NCBI RefSeq assembly: GCF_002706425.1 | Contig: NZ_CP017713.1 | Location: 1,736,001 to 1,800,000 of the forward strand | Origin: Loigolactobacillus coryniformis subsp. coryniformis KCTC 3167 = DSM 20001 | Lineage (GTDB): Bacteria; Bacillota; Bacilli; Lactobacillales; Lactobacillaceae | Direction of reading: 5' to 3' | DNA: 64,000 nucleotides | Shown: positions 1-7,713 of the stretch, piece by piece | How the letters are laid out: each line of letters starts with the position of its first letter | How positions within the stretch are numbered: the first letter of the stretch is position 1 | The notes under the pieces: generated by a model | Seen by the model: the letters and a program-made list of their open reading frames with translations, nothing else | What the model was told of the DNA's origin: nothing | The model's database searches: none | Program-made: the position numbers and the translations under genes

Positions 1-155
1 GCGATCTGCTCAATTCCATTCACCGCACCAATAGCAACTGCCGAAACCGCAGCACAAACGATATCACTACCGTAAGGCCCCGAATCCGCGTGCCCAGTTA
101 GGCGAAAATAATGGATCACACCTGCCTGATCCCGTTCAAACTGCGCTTGGATCAT
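1..155 (-). CDS. prp: Ribosomal-processing cysteine protease Prp, N-terminal part
   Basis: Prp cleaves the N-terminal extension of ribosomal protein L27 in Firmicutes, a step needed for 50S assembly. The frame runs off the left edge of the window, so only about 51 codons are visible. The ATG follows an AGGTGG ribosome site. The catalytic pair of the family can be read: His22 in TGHADSG and Cys34 in DIVCAAVS. It lies 19 bp behind rplU; in Firmicutes the order is rplU-prp-rpmA, so rpmA is expected just outside the window. Identity is secure from motif plus position. Confidence 0.93.
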   Translation of the reverse strand, partial: MIQAQFERDQAGVIHYFRLTGHADSGPYGSDIVCAAVSAVAIGAVNGIEQI

Positions 156-174
156 ATAACCACCTATTCTTTAA

Positions 175-486
175 TTATGCGTTAACTGCGTTGATCAATA
201 CACGTGTGTATGGTTGACGATGGCCAACTTTGTTGTGGCTATGCTTCTTAGGCTTGTACTTGTAAGTAACAACTTTCTTTTCCTTGCCTTGTTTTTCAAC
301 CGTACCAATAACGGTAGCACCTGCTACTGTTGGTGTGCCGATTTTTGTTTCACCTTCACCACCAACTAAAACAACGTCGTCAAATGTAACTTCGTCGCCT
401 TCTTTAGCATCCAACTTTTCGATCCAGATCTTTTGACCTGCTTCAACCTTAAGTTGTTTACCACCAGTTTTGATAATTGCGTACAT
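175..486 (-). CDS. rplU: 50S ribosomal protein L21
   Basis: Binds 23S rRNA in the large subunit. The 103-residue product starts [11 protein letters not shown] and ends in the basic [17 protein letters not shown] region, normal for bacterial L21 in length and sequence. A GTG lies nine bases upstream in frame, but it overlaps the AGGAGG ribosome site. The ATG at 486 has a normal 8-base spacing and is the likely start. First gene of the rplU-prp-(rpmA) operon, with its own promoter and a structured leader upstream. Confidence 0.97.
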   Translation of the reverse strand: MYAIIKTGGKQLKVEAGQKIWIEKLDAKEGDEVTFDDVVLVGGEGETKIGTPTVAGATVIGTVEKQGKEKKVVTYKYKPKKHSHNKVGHRQPYTRVLINAVNA

Positions 487-590
487 ATGCTGCACCTCCT
501 CGTCTTAGACTCGCCGAAACCAAGTGCGGTTACCCGACTTAAACTCGTTCCGAGCGGTTGTAGCTGTGGCAGCCACAATTACAACGCTAA
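487..590 (-). ncRNA. L21 leader, probable autoregulatory 5' UTR of rplU
   Basis: The transcript between the rplU promoter and the ribosome site contains a strong stem-loop at 557-585 (GTTGTA ... TACAAC closing TGTGGC/GCCACA), followed by further G+C-rich sequence up to the AGGAGG. This position and size match the L21 leader described upstream of rplU in Bacilli, which is thought to bind L21 for feedback control. The hairpin is seen directly; the family assignment is by position and was not tested with a covariance model. Confidence 0.6.
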
Positions 591-591
591 T

Positions 592-620
592 ATCATACCA
601 ATAATTGCCGCAAGTTGCAA
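592..620 (-). promoter_or_regulatory. Promoter of rplU operon
   Basis: On the minus strand TTGCAA (620-615) and TATGAT (597-592) are separated by 17 bases. This is a good sigma-A promoter placed to transcribe the L21 leader and rplU. Confidence 0.75.
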
Positions 621-684
621 ACTATTTATCACATCTTATTAATTTATCCGATAACATAGCGAAAAACACGCATCACATTTGTTA

Positions 685-714
685 TTGACAGCAGTATTAA
701 GTTTACTTTATAAT
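685..714 (+). promoter_or_regulatory. Promoter of tRNA-Arg gene
   Basis: TTGACA (685-690) and TATAAT (709-714) match the sigma-A consensus exactly, with an 18-base spacer. The tRNA begins 14 bases after the -10 box. Confidence 0.85.
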
Positions 715-727
715 CAATACTGTTGTT

Positions 728-801
728 GTCTCGATAGCTCAGCTGGATAGAGCAACGGTCTTCTAAACCGTAGGCCGTGGGTTCGAATCCCACTCGGGGC
801 A
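728..801 (+). tRNA. tRNA-Arg (anticodon TCT)
   Basis: Full cloverleaf. The acceptor stem GTCTCGA pairs with TCGGGGC through two G-T wobbles. The D arm is TAGCTCAGCTGGATAGAGC, the anticodon stem ACGGT/ACCGT encloses loop CTTCTAA with anticodon TCT, and the T arm is GTGGGTTCGAATCCCAC. The discriminator is A801. CCA is not encoded. It reads the AGA/AGG arginine codons. Single gene with its own promoter and terminator. Confidence 0.97.
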
Positions 802-814
802 TAATTTTAATTCT

Positions 815-847
815 GCGTGTACCTAGATTCTAGGTACACGTTTTTTT
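815..847 (+). terminator. Terminator after tRNA-Arg
   Basis: Inverted repeat CGTGTACCTAGA / TCTAGGTACACG with a very short loop, followed by seven T. A strong intrinsic terminator. Confidence 0.9.
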
Positions 848-932
848 GCATTTAATTATATTTCAATTAGTATTAATATATGTTATTTTTAGTGACGGTA
901 TTGTTTTTTACCATCACAAGGAGGAGTTATTC

Positions 933-1247
933 ATGCGCGCTAATTTAACAAATCCACGAACCAACCAATTGAAACAAGTTAAGGTCGGCTTTTCGTGGAC
1001 AACATTTTTCTTTGGTTTTTGGCCAGCGTTATTTCGTGGCGATTGGTTATGGGCAGTAATCGGCTTAATTATCCAGCTCTTTATCGGTCTACCCTCATAC
1101 GGTATCGGCGCTAGTATTTATTCAATCATTTTCGCCTTTATTTATAATCGAATCTACATTAATAAGCTTTTAAGCCAAGGCTATCAAGCCGCTGACAGCG
1201 CATCAAAACAAATATTACTTAATCGTAATTTTACTTTACGCGATTAA
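933..1247 (+). CDS. DUF2628-like small membrane protein
   Basis: A 104-residue protein of unknown function. The N-terminus is basic and polar (NPRTNQLKQVKVGFSW), followed by two or three hydrophobic segments (FFFGFWPALFRGDWLWAVIG, and a later stretch around YSIIFAFIYNRIY). The VKVGFSWTTFFFGFWPALFRG stretch resembles DUF2628-type proteins common in lactobacilli, many of which carry a similar FRGDW motif. The ATG at 933 was chosen because AAGGAGGAG lies 7 bases upstream; an open frame continues to 846 without a ribosome site. Single gene with a terminator behind it. Confidence 0.7.
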   Translation: MRANLTNPRTNQLKQVKVGFSWTTFFFGFWPALFRGDWLWAVIGLIIQLFIGLPSYGIGASIYSIIFAFIYNRIYINKLLSQGYQAADSASKQILLNRNFTLRD

Positions 1248-1254
1248 TTCTAAT

Positions 1255-1283
1255 AAAAAAGCAGACTACGTGTCTGCTTTTTT
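1255..1283. terminator. Bidirectional terminator
   Basis: AAAAAAGCAGAC / GTCTGCTTTTTT hairpin between two convergent genes. It has T runs on both strands and touches the stop codon of the downstream minus-strand gene. Confidence 0.85.
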
Positions 1284-1672
1284 AGTCCTCCGGTGTCACC
1301 TTAAGTAATTTAAATACCTGCTCGACACTGCCAAATCGCGCTGCCAATAATGCATCGGTGATGCCGTATTGCTGCAGTGAAGTTAAGCTCACTGGATCAT
1401 CAGCGAAAATCTCGCTGGCCATATTCAGTAGCTCGCCCGCTGATAACGATTGTGGTGCAAATGCCAAACCCGCCCCACGTTTAAGATTGTACCAACTTTT
1501 ATTATAGTGCTGCATAATTTCTTGGCGCGTGGGAAAATCTTGCGCATAACGGTCAAAGTCATCAACAACCGTGGGATCAACTTCCCGATAAGTTGCCGCA
1601 AATTCTGGTAAAAACGCAGAGTACTCTGGCCAGTCCCACTGTCCATTTGCTAATTTTTGAATAAGTCATCAT
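1282..1672 (-). pseudogene. Hypothetical protein with apparent start-proximal frameshift
   Basis: I do not recognise the family. The protein-like frame starts near LANGQWDWPEYSAFLPEF and ends FKLLKVTPED, about 125 residues, but has no ATG, GTG or TTG start in its upstream part. The only ATGs near a ribosome site (AAAGGA, then ATG at 1672 and 1669) read MMTYSKIS in a frame that dies quickly. Deleting one A from the run CAAAAATT at about 1654-1658 would give MMTYSKLANGQWDWPEY and join start and body. So this is a one-base insertion, a phase-variable tract, an assembly error, or use of an ATT start at 1662. An internal ATG at 1515 could give a 77-residue product. Confidence 0.55.
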
Positions 1673-1794
1673 TCCTTTACTAAAACTTCCGGTTTAATTA
1701 TAACAGAATTCTCCTGAGATCCTTTATTTCATGTTTGTATTTTAGTGACACTTAATCAATAATAAAGGCAAACCTAATTTTGGGGGTCCTATTA

Positions 1795-4182
1795 TTGAAG
1801 ATCAATCAATTTGCACAAATTCATGTTGACGCCGAACAAGCGTTAGCTGAATTACAGACTATCGGCTTATTTACAGTCGGTGCAACAAAAAAACCGCTAG
1901 CCACCAATTTAGCGCACTTCCTACATTCGTGCTTTCCTGAAGCCACTACTAAAAGTGGTCAAGACGAAGCCATCGCTAAACTCTTACTTGATGGACAAAC
2001 CACTGTTAGTGACTTTTTAGCAGCACCAACTGCCCTTTCAGCAGCACAATTTTATAATCTAGCTTTACAATTACTTGGCTTTGAAGCTGGCACCGATTTT
2101 GACCTAGCTGACCCGCTTAAATTCATGCGCACCAGTCAGCTGGCCTTTGATGCCACTGATCCAGTGGATAATACGACCTTGTTGACCAACATCTACCTAT
2201 TATTAACGACTCATACCAAGTTAGGACTAACATTCTTGGATGATCTCGCTAACCGCGGCTTCTTTGCCAATTATACAGGCCCGCGGCCACTTTTCTTCAA
2301 CGGTAAAGCTCAGGCAGTTTTTGATACGCAAAATTTGATCAAAGAAGTCGTTTACGTTGAAGCGCCATTAGACACTGATCAAGATGATCAACGCGATCTA
2401 CTGGCCACCACGATTTTCCGGCCCCGAGTCACTGACGACTTAAAAATTCCGGCATTGTACACCGCTAATCCTTATTTTAAGGGTATCAACGACGTCGATG
2501 CGATGTTGCACGATGTCGATCAAGAATTAGCAGTCAAAACAGCGCCGGTTAAACCGCCGGTAACGCTGCAAAAACCGCTCCCCGCACCACGACAAGTTGC
2601 TGGTCAAGCCAATCAAACCGAAAAAACGGCCACTGATCTCAGTAGCTACGCTTTAAACGACTACATGCTCGCTCGTGGTTTTGCTAGTGTTTACGCTGGC
2701 GGAATCGGTACACGGGATTCCGATGGCATTCGTACTTGCGGTACCGTTGAAGAAACAATCTCCACGATTGCGATCATCGAATGGCTCAACGGTAAACGCC
2801 GTGCTTTCACTAACCGCACCGATAATATCGAAATCAAGGCTAGCTGGTGCAATGGTAACGTGGCCATGACCGGCAAGTCCTATCTTGGCACGCTGGCCAC
2901 TGCCGCAGCCACTACAGGCGTTCCTGGGTTAAAAACGATCATTGCTGAAGCGGCGATTTCCAGTTGGTACGATTATTATCGCGATAACGGTCTAGTGGTC
3001 GCCCCAGTTGATTGCCAAGGTGAAGATACAGACGTTTTAGCCAAGCTATGTTTTTCCCGCCAAAAAGACGCTGCCGACTACGCCAAAGTCAAACAAGTCT
3101 TCGCTAACGAACTTAACCAACTACAGATCAGCCAAGATCGTACTACCGGTAATTACAATGACTTTTGGGATGAACGTAACTATCGTAATCAAGCAGCTAA
3201 CGTTAAGGCTGACGTGGTGCTCGTTCACGGCCTCAACGATTGGAACGTTAAACCGCGTAACGCCGAAAAAATGTGGCAAGCCTTAAAGCAAACTAAGGTC
3301 CAACGGAAACTTATTTTACATCAAGGGCAACATATCTACATCAACAATATGCCCTCATTAGATTTCACTGATATGATGAATTTATGGCTAAGTTACGAGT
3401 TGTACGGCGTGGCAAATAACGCACCTGCGATATTGCCGAATGTGACGATCCAAGATAATTTACAGCCAGAAACTTGGCGCGGTCATCATGATTGGGCCCC
3501 CGCCGACCGAAAACGGCAGTTATACCATTTCACACCAGCTAGTTTGACTTTGGATGAACCAACTGATGCTGCTTTTGTGACTTTTAAAGACGATAACCGC
3601 CGTTTATTTGACCAACATGAGCGGAATGAAACCCGTTGGCTGCACGACTTCATTGCTGAACCAACCGCTTACCAGGCACAACAGTTCCGCTTAAAAACGG
3701 GCCCATTAACGCAACCATTAGTGATTGACGGTAATATTGTAGTGACCTTGCAAGCTGCCGTGGATCAACCGACTGGGATGCTCAGTGTATTGGTCGTTGA
3801 TTATGGTAAAGCACAGCATTTAGGTGAGGTACCAGCAATCATCGAACGTAACGGTTATCAACTTGATCCAGCTGGTAAAACGGATAATCTAGTTGAATTC
3901 AAATTACAAGCAGCCACCGATTTTAAATTGATCACCCGCGGCCACATCAACTTACAAAATCGTGTCAGCCGCAGCACTAGCTTGCCAGTTGAACCTGGTA
4001 GCTTCTATACAGTGAATTTTGAACTGCAACCAACTCATTTTCAGCTAGCTGCTGGTCACCAATTAGGCGTGATCGTCTATGCCAGTGATATGGGTATGAC
4101 TGTTCGGCCACAAACCGTTGCTAATTATCGGCTTGATCTCAACGCTTGTCAGTTGAGTGTACCATTTACCAAACGTTACTAA
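1795..4182 (+). CDS. pepX: Xaa-Pro dipeptidyl-peptidase
   Basis: Cytoplasmic serine peptidase (family S15) that releases X-Pro dipeptides, a key step in casein-peptide use by lactic acid bacteria. At 795 residues it is of normal size. The catalytic residues can be read: Ser362 in GKSYLG, Asp482 in GLNDWNV and His513 in GQHIY. The start is taken as TTG at 1795 (MKINQFAQ), 7 bases after GGGGGT; the frame is open to 1780. The last codon (Tyr) and the stop now lie partly inside the left inverted repeat of an IS4-family element. Before insertion the gene would have ended ...KR-stop, so the product gains only one residue and should be active. Confidence 0.96.
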   Translation: MKINQFAQIHVDAEQALAELQTIGLFTVGATKKPLATNLAHFLHSCFPEATTKSGQDEAIAKLLLDGQTTVSDFLAAPTALSAAQFYNLALQLLGFEAGTDFDLADPLKFMRTSQLAFDATDPVDNTTLLTNIYLLLTTHTKLGLTFLDDLANRGFFANYTGPRPLFFNGKAQAVFDTQNLIKEVVYVEAPLDTDQDDQRDLLATTIFRPRVTDDLKIPALYTANPYFKGINDVDAMLHDVDQELAVKTAPVKPPVTLQKPLPAPRQVAGQANQTEKTATDLSSYALNDYMLARGFASVYAGGIGTRDSDGIRTCGTVEETISTIAIIEWLNGKRRAFTNRTDNIEIKASWCNGNVAMTGKSYLGTLATAAATTGVPGLKTIIAEAAISSWYDYYRDNGLVVAPVDCQGEDTDVLAKLCFSRQKDAADYAKVKQVFANELNQLQISQDRTTGNYNDFWDERNYRNQAANVKADVVLVHGLNDWNVKPRNAEKMWQALKQTKVQRKLILHQGQHIYINNMPSLDFTDMMNLWLSYELYGVANNAPAILPNVTIQDNLQPETWRGHHDWAPADRKRQLYHFTPASLTLDEPTDAAFVTFKDDNRRLFDQHERNETRWLHDFIAEPTAYQAQQFRLKTGPLTQPLVIDGNIVVTLQAAVDQPTGMLSVLVVDYGKAQHLGEVPAIIERNGYQLDPAGKTDNLVEFKLQAATDFKLITRGHINLQNRVSRSTSLPVEPGSFYTVNFELQPTHFQLAAGHQLGVIVYASDMGMTVRPQTVANYRLDLNACQLSVPFTKRY

Positions 4183-4210
4183 AGGTTGAAAGTTAATATT
4201 CCCAATTGAG

Positions 4211-4234
4211 TCCCAATCTGTTGGGGCTTTTTTG
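4211..4234 (+). terminator. Terminator-like hairpin inside IS4 left end
   Basis: CCCAA-TCTG-TTGGG followed by GCTTTTTTG. It would stop pepX transcripts from reading into the transposase gene, a protection known in IS4-type elements, and incidentally replaces the displaced pepX terminator. Confidence 0.6.
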
Positions 4235-4315
4235 TTATAAAAATAGACACGAAACACTCCGTATCTGTATAATTGAGTCGTCTAAAAAACAAACATACAG
4301 AGGAGTTTTCGTGCC

Positions 4316-5665
4316 ATGTCTACTATACAACATTCTACCCCTAATATTCACCTAGCAATGCAACATTTTTCTAAATTGGTCCAGTTACCTGACGTTTTAC
4401 GTCGCGCTAATATCCATAAAACTCGTGGTATTCAGGTGCCAGTCCTGTTTGAATGGCTGATCACCACTATTTTTACGCGCTATTCCATCTTTCGTGCCGA
4501 ATCTGATCCACATTTTACTAAGAAAACCGCCCGCAACTGTCTCAATAATCGCCATACAAATTGGCAACGTCTAGTTATTTTACTCGCAGTGCGGCTAATT
4601 CAATATGTTAAACACTTTACGGATACCCGCCGTGCACAAGCGCTCATCCTAGATGATTCCTTATTCAAGCGTGAGTTCTCGCGTAAAACTGAGTTATTAG
4701 CTCGGGTTTTTGATCATAATCACCAGCGCTATTATCATGGCTTTCGTACGTTAACTTTAGGTTGGAGTGATGGGAATACTTTCTTGCCCGTTGATTTTGC
4801 GCTGATGTCATCTGGCAAAGCCAAAAATCAATTAGGTCCGATCAACCAATTTGATCCGCGTACATTAGCCGCACAGCGACGAGCACAAGCCAAACGAAAA
4901 ATGAATGAGGTTGCCTTAGAGCTAGTTGATTCGGCTTTAAGTGCTGGCATTAAAACTAAATACGTTCTGTTTGATAGCTGGTTTGCTTCACCAAGACTAT
5001 TTTTTGAGTTACTGCAACGCGGTCAGTTTGGTGTAGGTATGCTCAAACGCAGTGAGAAAGTTTATTTTCGTTATCGTGGTCGCCAAATGGATGTTAAATC
5101 GTTGTACGAGCGCCTTCGGCGGAGTAAATGGCCTCAGCATCAGAATTATCATTATAGTCCCATTGTCACTTTCGAAGTTGGAGGTCAGCCCATGAAAGTT
5201 AAATTAGTTTTCGTTCCTAACCGAACAGATCACAGTCAGTATCTGGTTTTAGGTACAACAAAAACGACCCTAGAACCTGACCAAATCATTCAACTTTATG
5301 GTCGTCGCTGGCAGATCGAGGGCTACTTCAAAGTAGCCAAACAATACCTGCGTTTTGATCAAACCCAAGTCCAAAGTTACGATGGACTGTGCGGCCATAT
5401 GGCCATGGTCATGATGAGTTACGATATTTTAGCGCTGCATCAACGCGAACAAGTTGATGAACGAACGCTTGGCGATTTATTTTATAATTTTGGCCGCCCG
5501 TTGCCGGATATTGAGATCGCAGTCGCTTTAGCTTGGTTGATGCGCCAATTAACTGGTCTAGGTGAAAAGTTAGGGCTCACAACAACCATCATTGATGAAC
5601 TCTTCGATCAATTTATCCGAACACTGCCCAATAATCTGGCCCAATTATTGGGCAATGGCGTGTAA
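4316..5665 (+). CDS. IS4-family DDE transposase
   Basis: A 449-residue transposase. The C-terminal half shows the IS4 signature exactly as Y-x2-R-x3-E-x6-K in YGRRWQIEGYFKVAKQYL. The acidic LILDDSLFKR and VLFDSWFASP segments probably carry the first two catalytic Asp residues. ATG at 4316 follows AGAGGAG with normal spacing. The frame is uninterrupted and ends about 80 bp before the right inverted repeat, so the element looks transposition-competent. No passenger gene is present. Confidence 0.93.
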   Translation: MSTIQHSTPNIHLAMQHFSKLVQLPDVLRRANIHKTRGIQVPVLFEWLITTIFTRYSIFRAESDPHFTKKTARNCLNNRHTNWQRLVILLAVRLIQYVKHFTDTRRAQALILDDSLFKREFSRKTELLARVFDHNHQRYYHGFRTLTLGWSDGNTFLPVDFALMSSGKAKNQLGPINQFDPRTLAAQRRAQAKRKMNEVALELVDSALSAGIKTKYVLFDSWFASPRLFFELLQRGQFGVGMLKRSEKVYFRYRGRQMDVKSLYERLRRSKWPQHQNYHYSPIVTFEVGGQPMKVKLVFVPNRTDHSQYLVLGTTKTTLEPDQIIQLYGRRWQIEGYFKVAKQYLRFDQTQVQSYDGLCGHMAMVMMSYDILALHQREQVDERTLGDLFYNFGRPLPDIEIAVALAWLMRQLTGLGEKLGLTTTIIDELFDQFIRTLPNNLAQLLGNGV

Positions 5666-5751
5666 TAACTGAATTAACTAATTTTTAGTCTTCAAACTCA
5701 GGACTAGCAGGAGTTTGAAGTTATTTGGGTACTTTCAACCTTTAGAACGTT

Positions 5752-5804
5752 AATCAAAAATGCGTCAAGCAGCTAAATTCAGCTGTTTGGCGCATTTTTG
5801 ATTA
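5752..5804. terminator. Bidirectional terminator, originally between pepX and glnA
   Basis: Long imperfect hairpin AATCAAAAATGCG...CGCATTTTTGATT with A and T runs on both sides. It serves glnA on the minus strand. It was probably also the pepX terminator before the IS insertion moved it 1.57 kb away. Confidence 0.85.
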
Positions 5805-5811
5805 CTTATAT

Positions 5812-7152
5812 TTAGTATAATTCTAAGTATTGATCGCGTTCCCATTGTGAAACAACTTGACGATATGAAGCCCATTCTAATCGTTTAGATTCCATAAAGC
5901 TTTGGTATAAATGACCGCCTAAAGCCGTCCGCAATACTTCGTCTTTTTGAAGGTCCTTCAAGGCATTATGCAAAGTAGAAGGCAAATCGGTAATGTGATT
6001 GGCTTTAAGCTCATCCTCATCCATCCGATAAATATTGCGATCAACCGCTGGCCGTGGTTCAACTTTGTTACGAATACCATCTAAGCCAGCCTCTAACATT
6101 GCAGCAACCACCAAATATGGATTAGCCGTTGGATCAACACTACGTAATTCCAACCGGGTCGATAAACCACGTGCTGCCGGAACACGAACTAACGGTGAAC
6201 GATTTTTACCAGACCAAGCTACATAAACTGGTGCTTCAAAACCAGGTACTAAACGCTTATACGAATTGACCGTTGGGTTGGCAATCGCTGTCAAACCGCG
6301 CGCATGGTTCAATAAACCAGCTAAGAAATAATAAGCTTCAGTAGATAATTGCATTTCACCTTTGGCGTCATAGAACGCATTACCTTTGTCATGGAACAAA
6401 GACATGTTCATATGCATCCCAGAACCGTTAATACCATCAAGTGGTTTCGGCATGAACGTTGCGTGCAGACCATGCTTACGGGCAACGGTTTTGACAACTA
6501 ACTTGAAGGTTTGGATATCATCAGCCGCTTCCAACGCATCCGCATATTTAAAGTCAATCTCGTGCTGGCCAGGAGCAACTTCATGGTGACTAGCTTCGAC
6601 TTCAAAGCCCATGTTTTCCAATTCTAACACGATATCACGACGGCAATTTTCACCAAGATCGACTGGCGCAAAGTCAAAATAGCTACCTTTATCGTTAAGC
6701 TGTAAGGTTGGTTCGCCTTTATCATCTAACTTGAATAAGAAGAATTCTGGTTCTGGCCCAATGTTAAAGTCCGTATAGCCAGCGGCCCGCATCTCATCGA
6801 GTACACGAATCAAATTATTCCGTGGATCGCCGCTAAATGGTGTACCGTCTGTATTATAGATCCGGCAGATCAAGCGGGCAACCTTACCGTGCTCAGAACC
6901 CCAAGGGAAGATCATCCAAGTATTGAGGTCTGGGTATAAATACATATCACTTTCTTCAATGCGGACAAAACCGTCAATTGAAGAACCGTCGAACATCACT
7001 TTGTTATCCAGCACTTTGTCCAGTTGATCAACGGGTACTTCCACGTTTTTGATCACACCACTGATATCAGTAAACATCAAACGGAGAAACTGAACGTTTT
7101 CATCTTGTGCAATTTTGCGGATCTCATCTTTAGTGTAGTTCTTTCTAGCCAT
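5812..7152 (-). CDS. glnA: Glutamine synthetase, type I
   Basis: Makes glutamine from glutamate, ammonia and ATP; in Firmicutes it also controls GlnR in its feedback-inhibited form. The 446-residue product has the family hallmarks: DGSSIDGF near the N-terminus, NGSGMHMN in the ammonia/glutamate site, and [10 protein letters not shown] with [10 protein letters not shown] in the C-terminal half. ATG at 7152 (MARKNYT) is preferred because AAGGAG is 8 bases upstream; an ATG six bases earlier sits too close to it. Second gene of the glnRA operon, 52 bp after glnR, ending at a strong terminator. Confidence 0.97.
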   Translation of the reverse strand: MARKNYTKDEIRKIAQDENVQFLRLMFTDISGVIKNVEVPVDQLDKVLDNKVMFDGSSIDGFVRIEESDMYLYPDLNTWMIFPWGSEHGKVARLICRIYNTDGTPFSGDPRNNLIRVLDEMRAAGYTDFNIGPEPEFFLFKLDDKGEPTLQLNDKGSYFDFAPVDLGENCRRDIVLELENMGFEVEASHHEVAPGQHEIDFKYADALEAADDIQTFKLVVKTVARKHGLHATFMPKPLDGINGSGMHMNMSLFHDKGNAFYDAKGEMQLSTEAYYFLAGLLNHARGLTAIANPTVNSYKRLVPGFEAPVYVAWSGKNRSPLVRVPAARGLSTRLELRSVDPTANPYLVVAAMLEAGLDGIRNKVEPRPAVDRNIYRMDEDELKANHITDLPSTLHNALKDLQKDEVLRTALGGHLYQSFMESKRLEWASYRQVVSQWERDQYLELY

Positions 7153-7204
7153 GGTCATCGCTCCTTCAATTTAGTAACCAAATCAATTCACCTGTGTAGT
7201 GTCC

Positions 7205-7606
7205 TTAAAGCAGCTTATGCGTATGAAAAAGTGTTGATGGCCCTTGTTCATCAGTATTGTTTAGCCGCCCCTGTTGCAGTAATTCGTCATGGAAAATCCG
7301 GCGAACATCTTCATCAGTTACTGGACGCTTCATGTCAGCTTGTTTCTTTTGCTTTGCCTGCTCTTGCATTTCATAGATATGTTTGATTCCAGCCATATTG
7401 ATGCCTTCAGCTAAGTAATCTTTGATCTCCAGCAGTACATCAATATCATTTAATGAGTACATTCGGCGATTACCGTCATTGCGTTGTGGCTGAATCAATT
7501 CTTGCTCTTCGTAATAACGAATTTGCCGAGCGGTCAGGTCAGTTAATTTCATTACTGTCCCGATTGGAAAAACCGATAATGAACGCCGTAATTCTTTCTC
7601 TTTCAT
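7205..7606 (-). CDS. glnR: Nitrogen regulator GlnR (MerR family)
   Basis: A 133-residue repressor of nitrogen genes. An N-terminal MerR-type winged helix is recognised in LTDLTARQIRYYEEQELIQPQRNDGNRRMYSLNDI. The short, lysine/glutamine-rich C-terminal tail is the part which in Bacillus GlnR senses feedback-inhibited glutamine synthetase. RBS GGAGGG just upstream. The operon with glnA and a perfect GlnR box above the promoter indicate autoregulation. Confidence 0.95.
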   Translation of the reverse strand: MKEKELRRSLSVFPIGTVMKLTDLTARQIRYYEEQELIQPQRNDGNRRMYSLNDIDVLLEIKDYLAEGINMAGIKHIYEMQEQAKQKKQADMKRPVTDEDVRRIFHDELLQQGRLNNTDEQGPSTLFHTHKLL

Positions 7607-7633
7607 AGCGACCCTCCTTTAAAAGACAAATTT

Positions 7634-7662
7634 ATCATAGCAAGCTAGAAAGCGTTTGTCAA
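7634..7662 (-). promoter_or_regulatory. glnRA promoter
   Basis: TTGACA (7662-7657), 17-base spacer, TATGAT (7639-7634). A near-perfect sigma-A promoter 28 bases before the glnR start. Confidence 0.9.
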
Positions 7663-7669
7663 CAGGATA

Positions 7670-7686
7670 TGTTATGTTTTATAACA
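7670..7686. promoter_or_regulatory. GlnR operator
   Basis: TGTTATGTTTTATAACA fits the GlnR/TnrA consensus TGTNA-N7-TNACA completely and is palindromic. It lies 7 bp above the -35 box of glnRA, as expected for an autoregulated operon. Confidence 0.88.
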
Positions 7687-7713
7687 TATATTTCGCTAAT
7701 TAACTGACATTTT

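Larger units (their letters stand above)
4179..5745 (+). mobile_element. IS4-family insertion sequence (1,567 bp)
   Basis: Ends are 15-bp perfect inverted repeats CTAAAGGTTGAAAGT at 4179-4193 and, inverted, 5731-5745. The 7-bp direct repeat AACGTTA flanks them at 4172-4178 and 5746-5752 and is taken as the target duplication. One transposase gene fills the element. A subterminal hairpin with T run (4211-4234) lies before the gene and a 10-bp inverted repeat (CTTCAAACTC/GAGTTTGAAG, 5690-5720) after it. The insertion point is the pepX stop codon, separating pepX from its native terminator at 5752-5804. Confidence 0.92.

Noticed and set aside
433-642. 69-residue plus-strand open frame opposite rplU start
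   Set aside because: Lies over the rplU promoter and L21 leader on the other strand, has no ribosome site and no recognisable sequence.
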